Positions 54,084 to 63,598 of a stretch of 64,000 nt of DNA are shown piece by piece (the first letter of the stretch is position 1; each line of letters opens with the position of its first letter). Below the pieces are notes generated by a model. The model was not told where the DNA came from. It ran no database searches and saw only the letters and a list, made by a program, of their open reading frames with translations. The translations under genes and the position numbers were made by a program. Source of the DNA: Fusobacteriota bacterium (GTDB lineage Bacteria > Bacillota > TC1); contig WTXA01000001.1 of assembly GCA_009773805.1 (NCBI GenBank), forward strand, positions 620,001 to 684,000, in the 5' to 3' direction.

Positions 54084-55934
54084 TTATTTAGATTTATAAC
54101 TTAGTAATCTCATTCCATTAAGAATTACTACTAATATACTTGCTTCATGAACCAACATACCAATAGACATATTCATCCATTCACTAAAAAATACATTTGT
54201 TAGTAAGAATATTACAACCCCTACTGCTATAACAATATTCTGACGCATGTTATTAGCTGTTGCCTTTGTTAGACCAAGTGCATGAGGTAATCGACTAAAG
54301 TTCGAATTCATGAGTACAATGTCAGATGTTTCAATAGCTACGTCAGTACCACTTCCCATAGCAATTCCTATTTCCGCCAAGGCTAATGAAGGACTATCAT
54401 TTACGCCATCTCCTACAAATGCTACAATTTGACCCTTAGCTTGTAGTTTTTCTATATATTTTGATTTATCCTCAGGTAACATATGACCATGGGCCTCTGT
54501 TAGTCCAAGTTCTTTTGTCACTAAATCCACTGTTCCTTGATTATCACCTGAAAGCACCACTAAATTCTTAACTCCTAAAGCCTTCAATTTTCGCAGATCT
54601 TCTTTTACTCCAAGTCTAATTTGATCTCTAATTCCTATAAGAGCTTCTATTTTCCCATCAATTGATGTCATAACAAGGGAATTTCCTTTTTGTTCATATA
54701 GAACAATATCATTACGAATACTTTCATTTATCGTGATATTTTCTTGCTTCATTAATGCTACATTACCAACAACGACCTTATGTCCTTCAATATTAGCTAC
54801 AATACCTCCACCTTTAATAACATCAGTATTCTCAACGTTATAGAATGTAGTATTACCTATATCCTCTAGTATTGCTTTACCTAAGGGATGATCTGATTCA
54901 CTTTCAACACTTGCAAGATAACTTAAAACTCTCTCTAAATCACTTGTATAAAACATTTTGTCAGCTACTTTGGGATTTCCTATTGTTAAGGTTCCAGTTT
55001 TGTCAAATACTATTGTGTCTACTTTACTGAAATAGTGTATCACTTCGCTACCTTTTAACAAAATACCATTTCTGGCACCATTACCTATTCCTGCAACGTT
55101 TGATACAGGTACTCCAATCACTAATGCTCCTGGACATCCTAGAACTAATATTGTTATAGCAAGTTCTACATTACGAGAAAATATATAGACAATTACAGAC
55201 AGTATCAATACTGCTGGAGTATAGTACTTTGAAAATCTATCAATAAAACGTTCAGCTTCAGATTTTGAATCCTGTGCTTCTTCAACTAGTTCAATTATTT
55301 TACCAAATGTAGTATCTTCCCCAACTTTTTCGGCAACAATTTGCAAAGTCCCATTTTCAAGTATGGTCCCAGCATAAACACCAGCCCCTGAACTTTTACT
55401 TACAGGCAATGACTCCCCAGTAATACTTGCTTCGTTAATATATCCTTCACCAATTAAAACACTACCATCAACAGGCACTTTGGCACCAGTCTTAACGAGT
55501 AGAATATCTCCAACCTCAACTTCATCTACTTCAACTTCTACAAACTCTCCACTGACCATTTTTTTTAGAGCACTTTCTGGTGCCATTTCTGTTAGTTCTT
55601 TTATAGCTGAACGTGTTTTATTCAATGTACGTTGCTCAAGGAAGGCTCCAAATAAAAAGAGGAATGTAACTATTGCAGATTCTTCCATCTCATTAATTGC
55701 AAAGGCTCCAAGAACAGCAATAGTAACCAATACATCAATACTGATTACCTTAACTTTTAATGCTTGAAAAGCCTGAATGGCGATAGGCAAGATACCTATT
55801 ACAGAAGCAATAACTAACGCCCAATAAAAAACTGCCAAATTGCCTATTATTAGTTTACTTAAATAGGCAATTACAATTAAAAAACCACCAATTAAGGTTA
55901 TTAGATTTTTTTTAGATAATATAAATCTTTGCAA
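54084..55934 (-). CDS. P1B-type heavy-metal ATPase with an unusual CPG motif
   Basis: A 616-aa metal-translocating P-type ATPase without an N-terminal metal-binding domain. Actuator loop GESLPVSK, phosphorylation site DKTGTLT, HP motif SDHPLGKAI, ATP-site GDGVNDSPSL and about eight helices are all present. The transmembrane metal motif reads LGCPGALVIG, i.e. CPG, where most Cu/Zn pumps have CPC, and others CPH, SPC or TPC. The third position is changed, so metal specificity is uncertain. It sits between a hemerythrin-like gene (28 bases) and an HMA gene (45 bases) behind an FNR-type promoter, suggesting redox-linked metal (iron, zinc or copper) efflux. Confidence 0.9.
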   Translation of the reverse strand: MQRFILSKKNLITLIGGFLIVIAYLSKLIIGNLAVFYWALVIASVIGILPIAIQAFQALKVKVISIDVLVTIAVLGAFAINEMEESAIVTFLFLFGAFLEQRTLNKTRSAIKELTEMAPESALKKMVSGEFVEVEVDEVEVGDILLVKTGAKVPVDGSVLIGEGYINEASITGESLPVSKSSGAGVYAGTILENGTLQIVAEKVGEDTTFGKIIELVEEAQDSKSEAERFIDRFSKYYTPAVLILSVIVYIFSRNVELAITILVLGCPGALVIGVPVSNVAGIGNGARNGILLKGSEVIHYFSKVDTIVFDKTGTLTIGNPKVADKMFYTSDLERVLSYLASVESESDHPLGKAILEDIGNTTFYNVENTDVIKGGGIVANIEGHKVVVGNVALMKQENITINESIRNDIVLYEQKGNSLVMTSIDGKIEALIGIRDQIRLGVKEDLRKLKALGVKNLVVLSGDNQGTVDLVTKELGLTEAHGHMLPEDKSKYIEKLQAKGQIVAFVGDGVNDSPSLALAEIGIAMGSGTDVAIETSDIVLMNSNFSRLPHALGLTKATANNMRQNIVIAVGVVIFLLTNVFFSEWMNMSIGMLVHEASILVVILNGMRLLSYKSK

Positions 55935-55962
55935 TTTAGCCTCCTCATTTTCTCTCTACTAT

Positions 55963-56262
55963 TTAAGAATTATATTTTTCATCTAACATAGCTAGCATTT
56001 GGTATACAGCTTCATAGCTTTCACATACATCATCAGGTGTTGTGTAATTGTTAGAAATTTCTCTTAATTTAGTAAATTCTCCCATCAAGTCGGCTATTTC
56101 TGGCCCGGTTTTTTTTATTTTGGCTTTAATTGAATCATATAATTTATTAATATCATGAAATTCAGGATGTGATCCACCATGTACTCTTGCTACAAGTGGT
56201 ATATATTGATCCAGGATTGGTAAGTACTTTTTTGTTGCTTCTTTAAATACAATTTTCGACAT
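55963..56262 (-). CDS. Small hemerythrin/RIC-like protein
   Basis: A 99-aa helical protein. LPILDQYIPLVARVHGGSHPEFHDINKLYDSI resembles the middle of hemerythrin-like iron-sulfur repair proteins (RIC/YtfE/ScdA: VARVHGxxHPEL). The outer histidines of a full four-helix di-iron site are not evident, so it may be a shortened or degenerate member, possibly binding one iron or none. It is first in the operon with the P1B ATPase and HMA genes, and its promoter carries a perfect FNR box at -41.5. Confidence 0.7.
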   Translation of the reverse strand: MSKIVFKEATKKYLPILDQYIPLVARVHGGSHPEFHDINKLYDSIKAKIKKTGPEIADLMGEFTKLREISNNYTTPDDVCESYEAVYQMLAMLDEKYNS

Positions 56263-56318
56263 ACTATTTCCTTCTTTCTTTTTACATTATCAGATTCTAT
56301 AATCCTCTGTCTTAGTAT

Positions 56319-56360
56319 ATTATAGTTACATAATTATTTTAAATCTTTGATGTAAATCAA
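56319..56360 (-). promoter_or_regulatory. Class II FNR-dependent promoter
   Basis: An FNR box TTGAT-GTAA-ATCAA (56347-56360) is a perfect inverted repeat. TATAAT lies at 56324-56319 on the minus strand; a start seven bases on (56312) puts the box centre (56353.5) at exactly -41.5, the classic position for FNR activation. It precedes the hemerythrin-like gene by about 50 bases and follows the FNR-like gene. Confidence 0.8.
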
Positions 56361-56393
56361 GTTTTGAAGGTTTTGCATTAATTTCTAACCCAA

Positions 56394-57125
56394 TTAAATA
56401 AGCAACAAGCTATCTAGATCAATTATTTGTATTTTCTTATTAGAAATCAGTCTTATATATCCTAAAGTTTCGAGTTCATATAATTTACGACTAATTGTTT
56501 CTGGTGTAGTTCCTAGATACGAGGCCAAATCTTTTTTACTCATAGGTAGGGTAATTTCATTATTCATACTACCAACTTCTAAACACTCAGCTAGAAAAAG
56601 CGCAATTCTTGTATCTACTTTTTCTGTAGCAAGGCGAGTTGTCTGTCTTTCTGCACGTTCTAGTCTTCTAGAGAATTCCGCCATTACTTTCAAAGAAATT
56701 GAAGGATACTTTAACAGTAGGTCCTGTAAATCTAAACGTTTTACTGTACAGATACTAGTATCAACCATTGCTGAAGCATAGGCTTCATGAAGGGTTTCAT
56801 TAAACAAGGCTAATTCTCCAGTGAAATCACCAGGTTTTAGTATTCGTAATAGTTGTTCTTTTCCTGCTTCAGATAGTCGATATATCCTAACCCTTCCCAT
56901 ATTAACTATATATAGGGAGTCTGCCTGGTCACCTGCACTGTATATGACTTCTCCTTTTTTATATGCAACTGAATGGGTTACCCCCATTATTTCCTCCATT
57001 TGACTTTTTTCTAGATGATTAAATATAGGCACTATTGCTACACAGCTTTCATTATTACCAGAACAGTTATCATGATGACAACAGTTAGTATGTTGATTAT
57101 TGTTCATTGTTTTTTCTTTATTCAT
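56394..57125 (-). CDS. FNR-like redox regulator (Crp/Fnr family)
   Basis: 243 aa. The N-terminus has a cysteine cluster (C15, C16, C21, C28) and there is a further Cys126, matching the layout of E. coli FNR (Cys20/23/29 and Cys122) that holds an oxygen-labile [4Fe-4S] cluster. Then come a cyclic-nucleotide-type beta roll (about 35-140), a dimer helix and a helix-turn-helix with recognition helix TPETISRKL, whose E-x2-S-R is the FNR combination for TTGAT. A perfect TTGAT-N4-ATCAA box lies 34 bases downstream, in the promoter of the next operon. It may sense oxygen or nitric oxide. Confidence 0.9.
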   Translation of the reverse strand: MNKEKTMNNNQHTNCCHHDNCSGNNESCVAIVPIFNHLEKSQMEEIMGVTHSVAYKKGEVIYSAGDQADSLYIVNMGRVRIYRLSEAGKEQLLRILKPGDFTGELALFNETLHEAYASAMVDTSICTVKRLDLQDLLLKYPSISLKVMAEFSRRLERAERQTTRLATEKVDTRIALFLAECLEVGSMNNEITLPMSKKDLASYLGTTPETISRKLYELETLGYIRLISNKKIQIIDLDSLLLI

Positions 57126-57303
57126 TTGAATAGTCCTTCCTTTTTACTTCTTTACTAATTATACTCCATTATCAACTCTATATTAAAAAACAATCATGCT
57201 AAATATTTAGAAATATATATCAATAAATAATTGTATTATTTGAATTAATTTGCTAATATAGAAATGTTGGCATAAAAATATAGCATATTTTTATAGTTTT
57301 TTT

Positions 57304-57317
57304 TGTAATCGCTTACA
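57304..57317. promoter_or_regulatory. CcpA catabolite-responsive element (cre)
   Basis: TGTAATCGCTTACA matches the cre consensus TGWAANCGNTNWCA at all positions. It lies seven bases upstream of the GGGAGG ribosome site of the OFA transporter gene, downstream of candidate -35/-10 boxes (TTGGCA 57267, TATAGT 57292), so CcpA should act as a roadblock repressor when preferred sugars are present. Confidence 0.85.
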
Positions 57318-57336
57318 AATAATGGGAGGATAAATA

Positions 57337-58557
57337 GTGAAAAATATTCAAAATAAAGCTTTAACAAAACTCGGGGCAGGTGTAGGAATTAACCTGACTT
57401 TGGGAGTTTTGTATATATGGAGTATTGTTTCTAAAAACTTAGTTGCTGTGCAGGGTTGGACTAATCAAGAAGCGTCGATGCCCTATACAATCGCCATTCT
57501 TGGATGGTCCCTTGGTGCTTTAATAGCTGGAAGTTTGCAGGATAGATTTGGTCCCCGTCGTTTCGTGCTCACTGGAGTGAGTTTAGTTGGATTAGGACTA
57601 TTTGCTTCTGGTTTCTCAAACACACCTAAGGGCATGATCCTTACTTTTGGTTTATTAGTTGGCTTAGGAGTTGGTTTTGCTTACTCTAGTGTTACTCCTG
57701 CTGTGATGAAATGGTTTCACCGAGACAGTAAGGGCTTAGTGACTGGATTGGTGGTTGCAGGTTTCGCCTTGGCTTCAGCATATCTCGCACCTACTGCATA
57801 TTATCTAATTAATGGTTTAGGCTTATCTACAACTTTTTGGATTTTAGGTATCTTTTCTCTATTAAGTGGAATACCTTTAGCTTTGATTATAAAGAATCCA
57901 CCTAAGGATTATATTCCTTCATCAGCGCTTACTTTGATACAAAAGGAGCCTGCTAAACCTAAGCAACCTTGGTTTTATAAATGGTATGAAATGGTACGCA
58001 CTCGTCAGTTTCGTGTCTTATGGTTAATGTATGCTTTTTCAGCTTCAGCGGGATTAATGATTATATCTAATATCTCAAGCATAGCTGCTGAACAGGCCGG
58101 ATATAAGACTGGTTTCGTATTGGTTATTGTCTTAGCTTTGTTTAACTCTTTAGGTAGAATTATTAGTGGTTCCTTATCTGATCGTATTGGTCGGATTACA
58201 ACCTTACAGATTGCTTTTTGTATTCAGGGAGTTAATATGGTCTTGTTTGTCTTATATCAGAGCACATCATTGATGTTGGTAGGAGCGGCCTTATCCGGTT
58301 TGGCTTATGGTTCTTTACTATCTGTTTTTCCTACTGTTATTTCTGACTATTACGGTATGAGGGATTTCGGCATCAACTACGGTATATTATTTACATCTTT
58401 TGGACTTGCTGGTTTTATAGGACCTCTATTGGCTGCTTTCATCCGTGACTATACGGGAAATTATGGATTTGCATATATTGTTTCAGCTATTTTGTTAGCA
58501 GCTTGTTTTTTCCTTTCCAAGTCAATTGTTCCTGTTACAGGAAGATTAAAACAATAA
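57337..58557 (+). CDS. MFS transporter, oxalate/formate antiporter (OFA) type
   Basis: A 406-aa twelve-helix carrier. The N-terminal signature GVGINLTLGVLYIWSIVSKNL and GWSLGALIAGSLQDRFGPRR (loop 2-3) mark the OFA subfamily of the major facilitator superfamily; a long cytoplasmic loop (about 185-225) divides the halves. Members exchange oxalate/formate or carry other small carboxylates; the substrate is not fixed by sequence. The start is GTG 57337 with GGGAGG upstream. A perfect cre site predicts carbon catabolite repression. Confidence 0.9.
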   Translation: MKNIQNKALTKLGAGVGINLTLGVLYIWSIVSKNLVAVQGWTNQEASMPYTIAILGWSLGALIAGSLQDRFGPRRFVLTGVSLVGLGLFASGFSNTPKGMILTFGLLVGLGVGFAYSSVTPAVMKWFHRDSKGLVTGLVVAGFALASAYLAPTAYYLINGLGLSTTFWILGIFSLLSGIPLALIIKNPPKDYIPSSALTLIQKEPAKPKQPWFYKWYEMVRTRQFRVLWLMYAFSASAGLMIISNISSIAAEQAGYKTGFVLVIVLALFNSLGRIISGSLSDRIGRITTLQIAFCIQGVNMVLFVLYQSTSLMLVGAALSGLAYGSLLSVFPTVISDYYGMRDFGINYGILFTSFGLAGFIGPLLAAFIRDYTGNYGFAYIVSAILLAACFFLSKSIVPVTGRLKQ

Positions 58558-58598
58558 TATAGCATATATAGATAAGAAAATATATAGAAAATAAATAG

Positions 58599-58634
58599 AA
58601 AAAAGTCCTAGAATAAACTATCTAGGACTTTTTT
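58599..58634. terminator. Bidirectional terminator
   Basis: A perfect 14-bp stem AAAAAAGTCCTAGA / TCTAGGACTTTTTT with an 8-base loop, between the convergent OFA transporter and GGDEF-HD-GYP genes. Confidence 0.92.
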
Positions 58635-58657
58635 CATATTCTATTTTAAAGATATAC

Positions 58658-61389
58658 CTATTTTTTATTAGTATTAACTATCTTTAGAGAATCAGCAAAT
58701 GATTTTACAATTTCAGGGTCAAATTGAGTGCCTGAACAACGATAGAGTTCATCTATAGCTTCTTGAAGGCTATAAGATCTACCATAGGTTCTTTCACCTG
58801 TCATGGCATCAAAGGAATCTGCAACTGCGATTATTCGAGCCTCCTTGGATATTTCATCACCTTTTAGACCACGTGGATATCCAGTTCCATCCCATCTTTC
58901 CTGATGTTCAAGTACAAAGTCAGCAATTTCTGAAAATTCGGCAACTGAACTTAATATTCGGTAGCCTATTTCACAATGTTTTTTTATCTCGTCCCATTCA
59001 TTTTGAGTTAGTTGTTCTGTTTTGTTTAATATTTTATCTTCGATACCGATTTTGCCAATATCGTGCATTAACCCTGCTGTCTTAATTTGTTTTATTTCGT
59101 CTATAGAATAACCCAAGGAGGTTGCAATGGATTCTGACAAAGCACTCACCCTTTGGGAATGTAGCATTTCTCGATAATTTTTGGCGTACAAGGTGTTAAT
59201 AATCAGATTGACTGTTTTACTTCTCGCCCCAGTGCTTTCATATAGTTTGTGACGATACATATGATCTTCAGCCTCTTTTAGCATCTCTGACAATTTTTCT
59301 CCCTCTTTTGTTTTGGTAGCTTGGCCAAATGATATTGAAAGGGGCATACCTTCTATAGTTTCATTTACTAGTGATTCTTGAATTCTTTTAATTAAGCCTT
59401 CCACATCTTTTGCATCTGCCTTAGGTAGTAAGACTATAAACTCATCTCCTCCAATTCTTGCTACAATATCATCATCTCTGCAGGCCTTCATAATAAGTTC
59501 TGCAGACCTTTTTAGCACCTCATCTCCGATGGTGTGTCCAAATGAGTCATTAATTAATTTAAGCCCATTTACATCACCCATGGCTATGGAAAGTGGATAG
59601 TTTCTTGGGACATCATATCGTTTCATTTCTTCCTCAAAGAATCTTCTGTTATATAGACCAGTAAGGTAGTCATGATAACTTAAATATCGAACTTCTTCTA
59701 TCCTTTTTCTTTTCTCAGTATAGTCACTGAAAACTACCACAACACCAATGATATCTCCATTTGCCATAATAATAGGCGCTGCGCTATCTTCAATGGATCT
59801 CTTCTCTCCGTGTTTTGAAACTAGGATTGTATGATTAGAAAGTTCTAAGATTTTCCCAGTCTTTAAAACCAACTCTGTAATACTTTCACTTTTTTCACCG
59901 GTCAATTCGTTATATATATTAAAAATCTCTTCAATTTGTATACCTATTGCTTCTTCTTGAGTCCATCCAGTTATTTTTTCGGCAACAGGATTTAAAAATT
60001 GTACCTTTCCCTGTATATCACAAGAAATGACACCATCCCCAAGTGAAATCAAAGTTGCCTGAAAAAGTTTTTTCTCTTGTTCTAATTGTAACTCTAATTC
60101 TTTACTTTTGGTAATATTTCTAGCAATTCCAAAAAGCCCTTTCACATTGTTTTTATCATCTAAGATAGGACCTTTTGTGCTAGAAAATACATTAATTTTG
60201 CCTGTTGCATCTGTTGCTTTTTCTTCAAAAGTTCTGGTAACTCCTGTGGTGTAAATTTCTTTATCAGCAGCCTTAATAACCTTGGCTTCATCCACAGGAA
60301 ATAGCGAATAATCATCCTGTCCGATTAATTCTATTTTGTTCTTCCCAACTACTTGTTCAACAGCACTATTCACCAGCACATATCTCCCTTGTAGATCCTT
60401 AACATATATGGCATCAGTGGTTTTATCAATAATTGCCTGCATTAATTCTTGACACTCTGCCAGTTTCTTGGTCAAGATATGCTCCGTCGAAATGTCTTTA
60501 AGAATACAGTGAGTCTGTTGGAATGCTCCATCATGAGCATATCCGATCTTTCCATCAAAAGCTATGAATAAGTTTTTTCCGTTTTTCCCGACCATTTCAA
60601 ATTCGCTGTGGATAAATCCCTGAGCTTTGAAAATAGGGAAACGCTTCCTGAATGCATCCCTATATGCTGGTGCTAGAAAATCTCCAAACCATTTTCCAAT
60701 CACCTCTTCTCTTTGATAACCAAAAATATCAAGCCATTTTTGATTAACTTCCAGGAAGTTGCCTTCTATGTCAAGTGACTGGTATCCTAAAGGTGCTTTG
60801 TCAAAAAGCATATGGAACCTTTCTTCACTTTCACGTAATTGCAATTCAACATGCTTACGTTCAGTTAAATTACTCAGAATCATCCTGTAAGTTGTTTTAT
60901 TTTCTTCTTTTGAAGCTGTAGTTTTTATATGTGCCCAAAATATCTTACCATCATTTCTAATCATACGCAACTCACATTCTTGAGGAAGGATTGACTCAAA
61001 AAGTTCTTTTATATAATTAAAATAACTATGATGATCTTCATTATAAATATATCGAGACAAGTTTTGCATAACTATATCACTACTCACATATCCCAGCATA
61101 TTAGCTGCAGCGAGGTTTGACTCCAAAACAATTCCTTCTTCAGAAATCACAAGATAACTTATTGGTGCTAAATCATAAAGATTAAAAAACCAATTCTTGG
61201 AATTTATTAGATCTGTTTGAGTTCTTTGAAGTTCATCATTTTGCATTTCAAGTTCATTTTTTTTACTTCGAGATTATGTATAATCAAACCGATTTCTTCG
61301 AGGGATAGCCCTTCTAATTTAGGTTTATCCCATATTTCCGTTTTTAGAAAAGCATCTTCAGCAATTAAACGCAAAGTTTTTTTCTTCAT
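58658..61389 (-). pseudogene. PAS-GGDEF-HD-GYP c-di-GMP signalling protein, split by a one-base frameshift
   Basis: Main frame (862 aa from 61246): four PAS domains (about residues 12-135, 140-255, 270-385, 390-510), a GGDEF domain (IGGDEFIVLLP, about 605) and an HD-GYP domain (HDIGKIGIEDKIL; HQERWDGTGYP). It could both make and break c-di-GMP. The true start is upstream in another frame: ATG 61389 (AAAGGGAG upstream) opens a 40-residue segment ending IIHNLEVKK. One extra A in the run of eight A (61257-61264) joins it to ELEMQNDELQRTQ, the normal pre-PAS helix, giving 910 aa. The shift may be a mutation, slippage site or sequence error; an internal start at 61246 would still yield most domains. 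Confidence 0.85.
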
Positions 61390-61593
61390 AATGAATCTCC
61401 CTTTTGGTCTCAATATAAAAAACATACAGTAATATTCATATCTAAATTGTTAATATTTTTAAACCTTTTATGTCTTTATTATATACTTATTTATAAATAA
61501 AGATATAAAATATATATACTTTATCAGCAACCTGCCCAGCTGCAAAATAATTGGAAATATTTTAAAAACCTTAGTAGCAAATGAAAATAAAAA

Positions 61594-61624
61594 GGAATGA
61601 GTCCTGTATAACAGAACCCATTCC
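61594..61624 (-). terminator. Terminator after the 61.6-kb acetyltransferase
   Basis: A stem GGAATGGGTTCTGT / ACAGGACTCATTCC (two mismatches), followed by TTTTTATTTT on the minus strand. Confidence 0.75.
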
Positions 61625-61645
61625 CCAATAATTGCTACAGTTAAT

Positions 61646-62194
61646 TTAAACTTTGAATATCTCTTTAAAATCTTCAAAATCTAATTCCATGACATATCTA
61701 TGATGACCTTTACCAAACTCATCATCTTCTCTTGAAATAGTCTTAAATCCCAGTTTATCTTGATAAAGATGAATAGCACCTTCATTATTTACATCCACTG
61801 TCAAATTCATTCTTAAAAAGTTTTGTTCAATCAAGTTTTCTATAATACCTTTTAAAAATTGAAAACCAACTCCAAGTCCTTGATATTCTTCAGAAATCGC
61901 AAAATCAAATAGATAAGCTTTATCAGCATCTTCCCAATCTCTTAAAAGAGTTGCCATTCCCATAACTTTATTTTTAATATCTTCTTTTAATAAAAATACA
62001 TTACCCCTTCTAATTTGAGGAACAATACCCCATTCATCTTGACTAGCTTCGCCAAAAATATCCACACTGAAATCTACTATACTGTTTAATAATTTCACAT
62101 TGTAATCCTGGACTAGATAAATATTAAGATTATCTATATCCTCGAGTTTTTTAATAAATTTTTTAGGTAAGGAACTAACTTTTTCTAAATACAT
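61646..62194 (-). CDS. GNAT-family N-acetyltransferase
   Basis: A 182-aa cytoplasmic acyl transferase. The acetyl-CoA pyrophosphate loop is AISEEYQGLGVGFQFLKGI (about 103-121, Q-x2-G-x-G). The C-terminal MNLTVDVNNEGAIHLYQDKLGFKTI is the standard beta-bulge/helix pattern (N-x3-A-x2-LY-x2-LGF). The acceptor is unknown. Monocistronic. Confidence 0.88.
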   Translation of the reverse strand: MYLEKVSSLPKKFIKKLEDIDNLNIYLVQDYNVKLLNSIVDFSVDIFGEASQDEWGIVPQIRRGNVFLLKEDIKNKVMGMATLLRDWEDADKAYLFDFAISEEYQGLGVGFQFLKGIIENLIEQNFLRMNLTVDVNNEGAIHLYQDKLGFKTISREDDEFGKGHHRYVMELDFEDFKEIFKV

Positions 62195-62279
62195 AAAATC
62201 TCCTTTTCAACTTATAATAATAATTGTATCACATTAAAAGCATAATCAAAAGCAACCTGACATTAAACAACAAACAAAA

Positions 62280-62311
62280 AAACCTGCAACGCACACTGGC
62301 ACTACAGGTTT
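62280..62311 (-). terminator. Terminator of the cytosine-deaminase-like gene
   Basis: A stem AAACCTG / CAGGTTT with an inner GTGC...GCAC-type pairing, followed by a T run on the minus strand, 20 bases after the stop. Confidence 0.7.
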
Positions 62312-62331
62312 ACACTCATTAAATTTAAGGG

Positions 62332-63576
62332 CTAGAAAACAATCTCTTTGGTTCTAGTATTTTTAGCCACTACTTTACCATTCTTAATTACATAACTCCG
62401 TGTTCCTTGGTTAACAAGTGTTTTCGACACGCTGTCAGTATCAAAAATAACTAGATCAGCCCTTTTCCCTAAACCTAAACCGTAATCATTCAATAACAAA
62501 GTTCTAGCTGGATTCAGATTTCCCATTCTAAATACAGTATCAAGCTCAGTTTTTGTTGCCATCTGTGCTACTTGGGCAGTCAGTAGACCCTCTTCCAACA
62601 TATCTCCATTTCCAAATGGACGAAAAGCATCTCGAATATTATCTGAAGCATAAGAAATATTAACACCAGCCTCCAGGAACTCACGAACTCTTGTGATACC
62701 ACGGCGAATTGGTTGTTTATCATTACGTCCCATTAGGTAAAGATTACAGGAAGGTAAGGTAATAATCTGCAAATCAGCCTTCTTAGCCTTTGCTATTAAT
62801 CTAGCAGCCGTTTCATCATCCACCGCATTAAGTGCAGTCACATGACCGCAGCTTACCCGTCCTTCATAACCATACTTCATGGTTAGATCAGCAATTTGTT
62901 CAAAATTCCTTATATCAGGATTGTCTGTTTCATCCACATGAAAATCAAGAGGCAGATTATTACGTACTGCGATTGCAAAAATTTTATTGGTCAGTTCCTC
63001 CCAGTTCTCATGAGTATGAGGGGCTCCTCCCACAAAATCCAACATTCCATTTTTGCAAGCGTATTTCAACATATCTAAGCGTTTAGCTTGAGCCTCTGGA
63101 CCATCATAAAAAGTTGGTAAGGAAGTGATTTTAATATCTACATAATTCTTCAATTCGTTCTTCAGTTCATTTATTGCTTCAATACTACTTAAATCTGTAC
63201 TAGCTTCAATATTAATATGAGTTCTCAAAGTAGTTGTACCAGATTGCACAACAATCCTTGCAGCTTCTTTAGCACGACGCAAAACATCACTTTTCCATTC
63301 ACCCTTTTTAATAATATTACAATATTTGGTAAATTCTATTATTGCTGAATCTAGAGTTTTGGACTCATTATCTCCAAGAGACAAAACCTTATCAAAATGC
63401 ATATGACAATCAACAAACCCAGGAGCTACTAAATTACCATTTGCCTGAATCACTTCTTTGGCAAATGTTTCAGGAATACCCTCACCTATTTCGACTATTT
63501 TACCATTAAGTATTCCTATATCCTTGTTCTTCCCAATATTATATGCAAAAGCCTTCTTGATTAGTAGATCATACAT
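62332..63576 (-). CDS. Cytosine deaminase-like amidohydrolase
   Basis: A 414-aa metal-dependent deaminase. The CodA pattern is clear: H58 and H60 in DCHMHFDKVL, HVDETDNPD (His plus the Glu of the active site), SCGHVTAL, and the metal Asp in YASDNIRDAFRPFGNGDML. CodA relatives deaminate cytosine, isoguanine or creatinine-like rings and supply uracil or xanthine plus ammonia; the substrate here is not fixed. It follows the RibD-C-type gene by 22 bases and is probably co-transcribed with it. Confidence 0.88.
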   Translation of the reverse strand: MYDLLIKKAFAYNIGKNKDIGILNGKIVEIGEGIPETFAKEVIQANGNLVAPGFVDCHMHFDKVLSLGDNESKTLDSAIIEFTKYCNIIKKGEWKSDVLRRAKEAARIVVQSGTTTLRTHINIEASTDLSSIEAINELKNELKNYVDIKITSLPTFYDGPEAQAKRLDMLKYACKNGMLDFVGGAPHTHENWEELTNKIFAIAVRNNLPLDFHVDETDNPDIRNFEQIADLTMKYGYEGRVSCGHVTALNAVDDETAARLIAKAKKADLQIITLPSCNLYLMGRNDKQPIRRGITRVREFLEAGVNISYASDNIRDAFRPFGNGDMLEEGLLTAQVAQMATKTELDTVFRMGNLNPARTLLLNDYGLGLGKRADLVIFDTDSVSKTLVNQGTRSYVIKNGKVVAKNTRTKEIVF

Positions 63577-63598
63577 TTAAGCTCTTCCTCCTTAAGGA

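Noticed and set aside
61468-61677. Minus-strand ORF of 69 codons overlapping the end of the acetyltransferase gene
   Set aside because: It spans the acetyltransferase terminator, has no ribosome site and a composition typical of AT-rich noncoding DNA.
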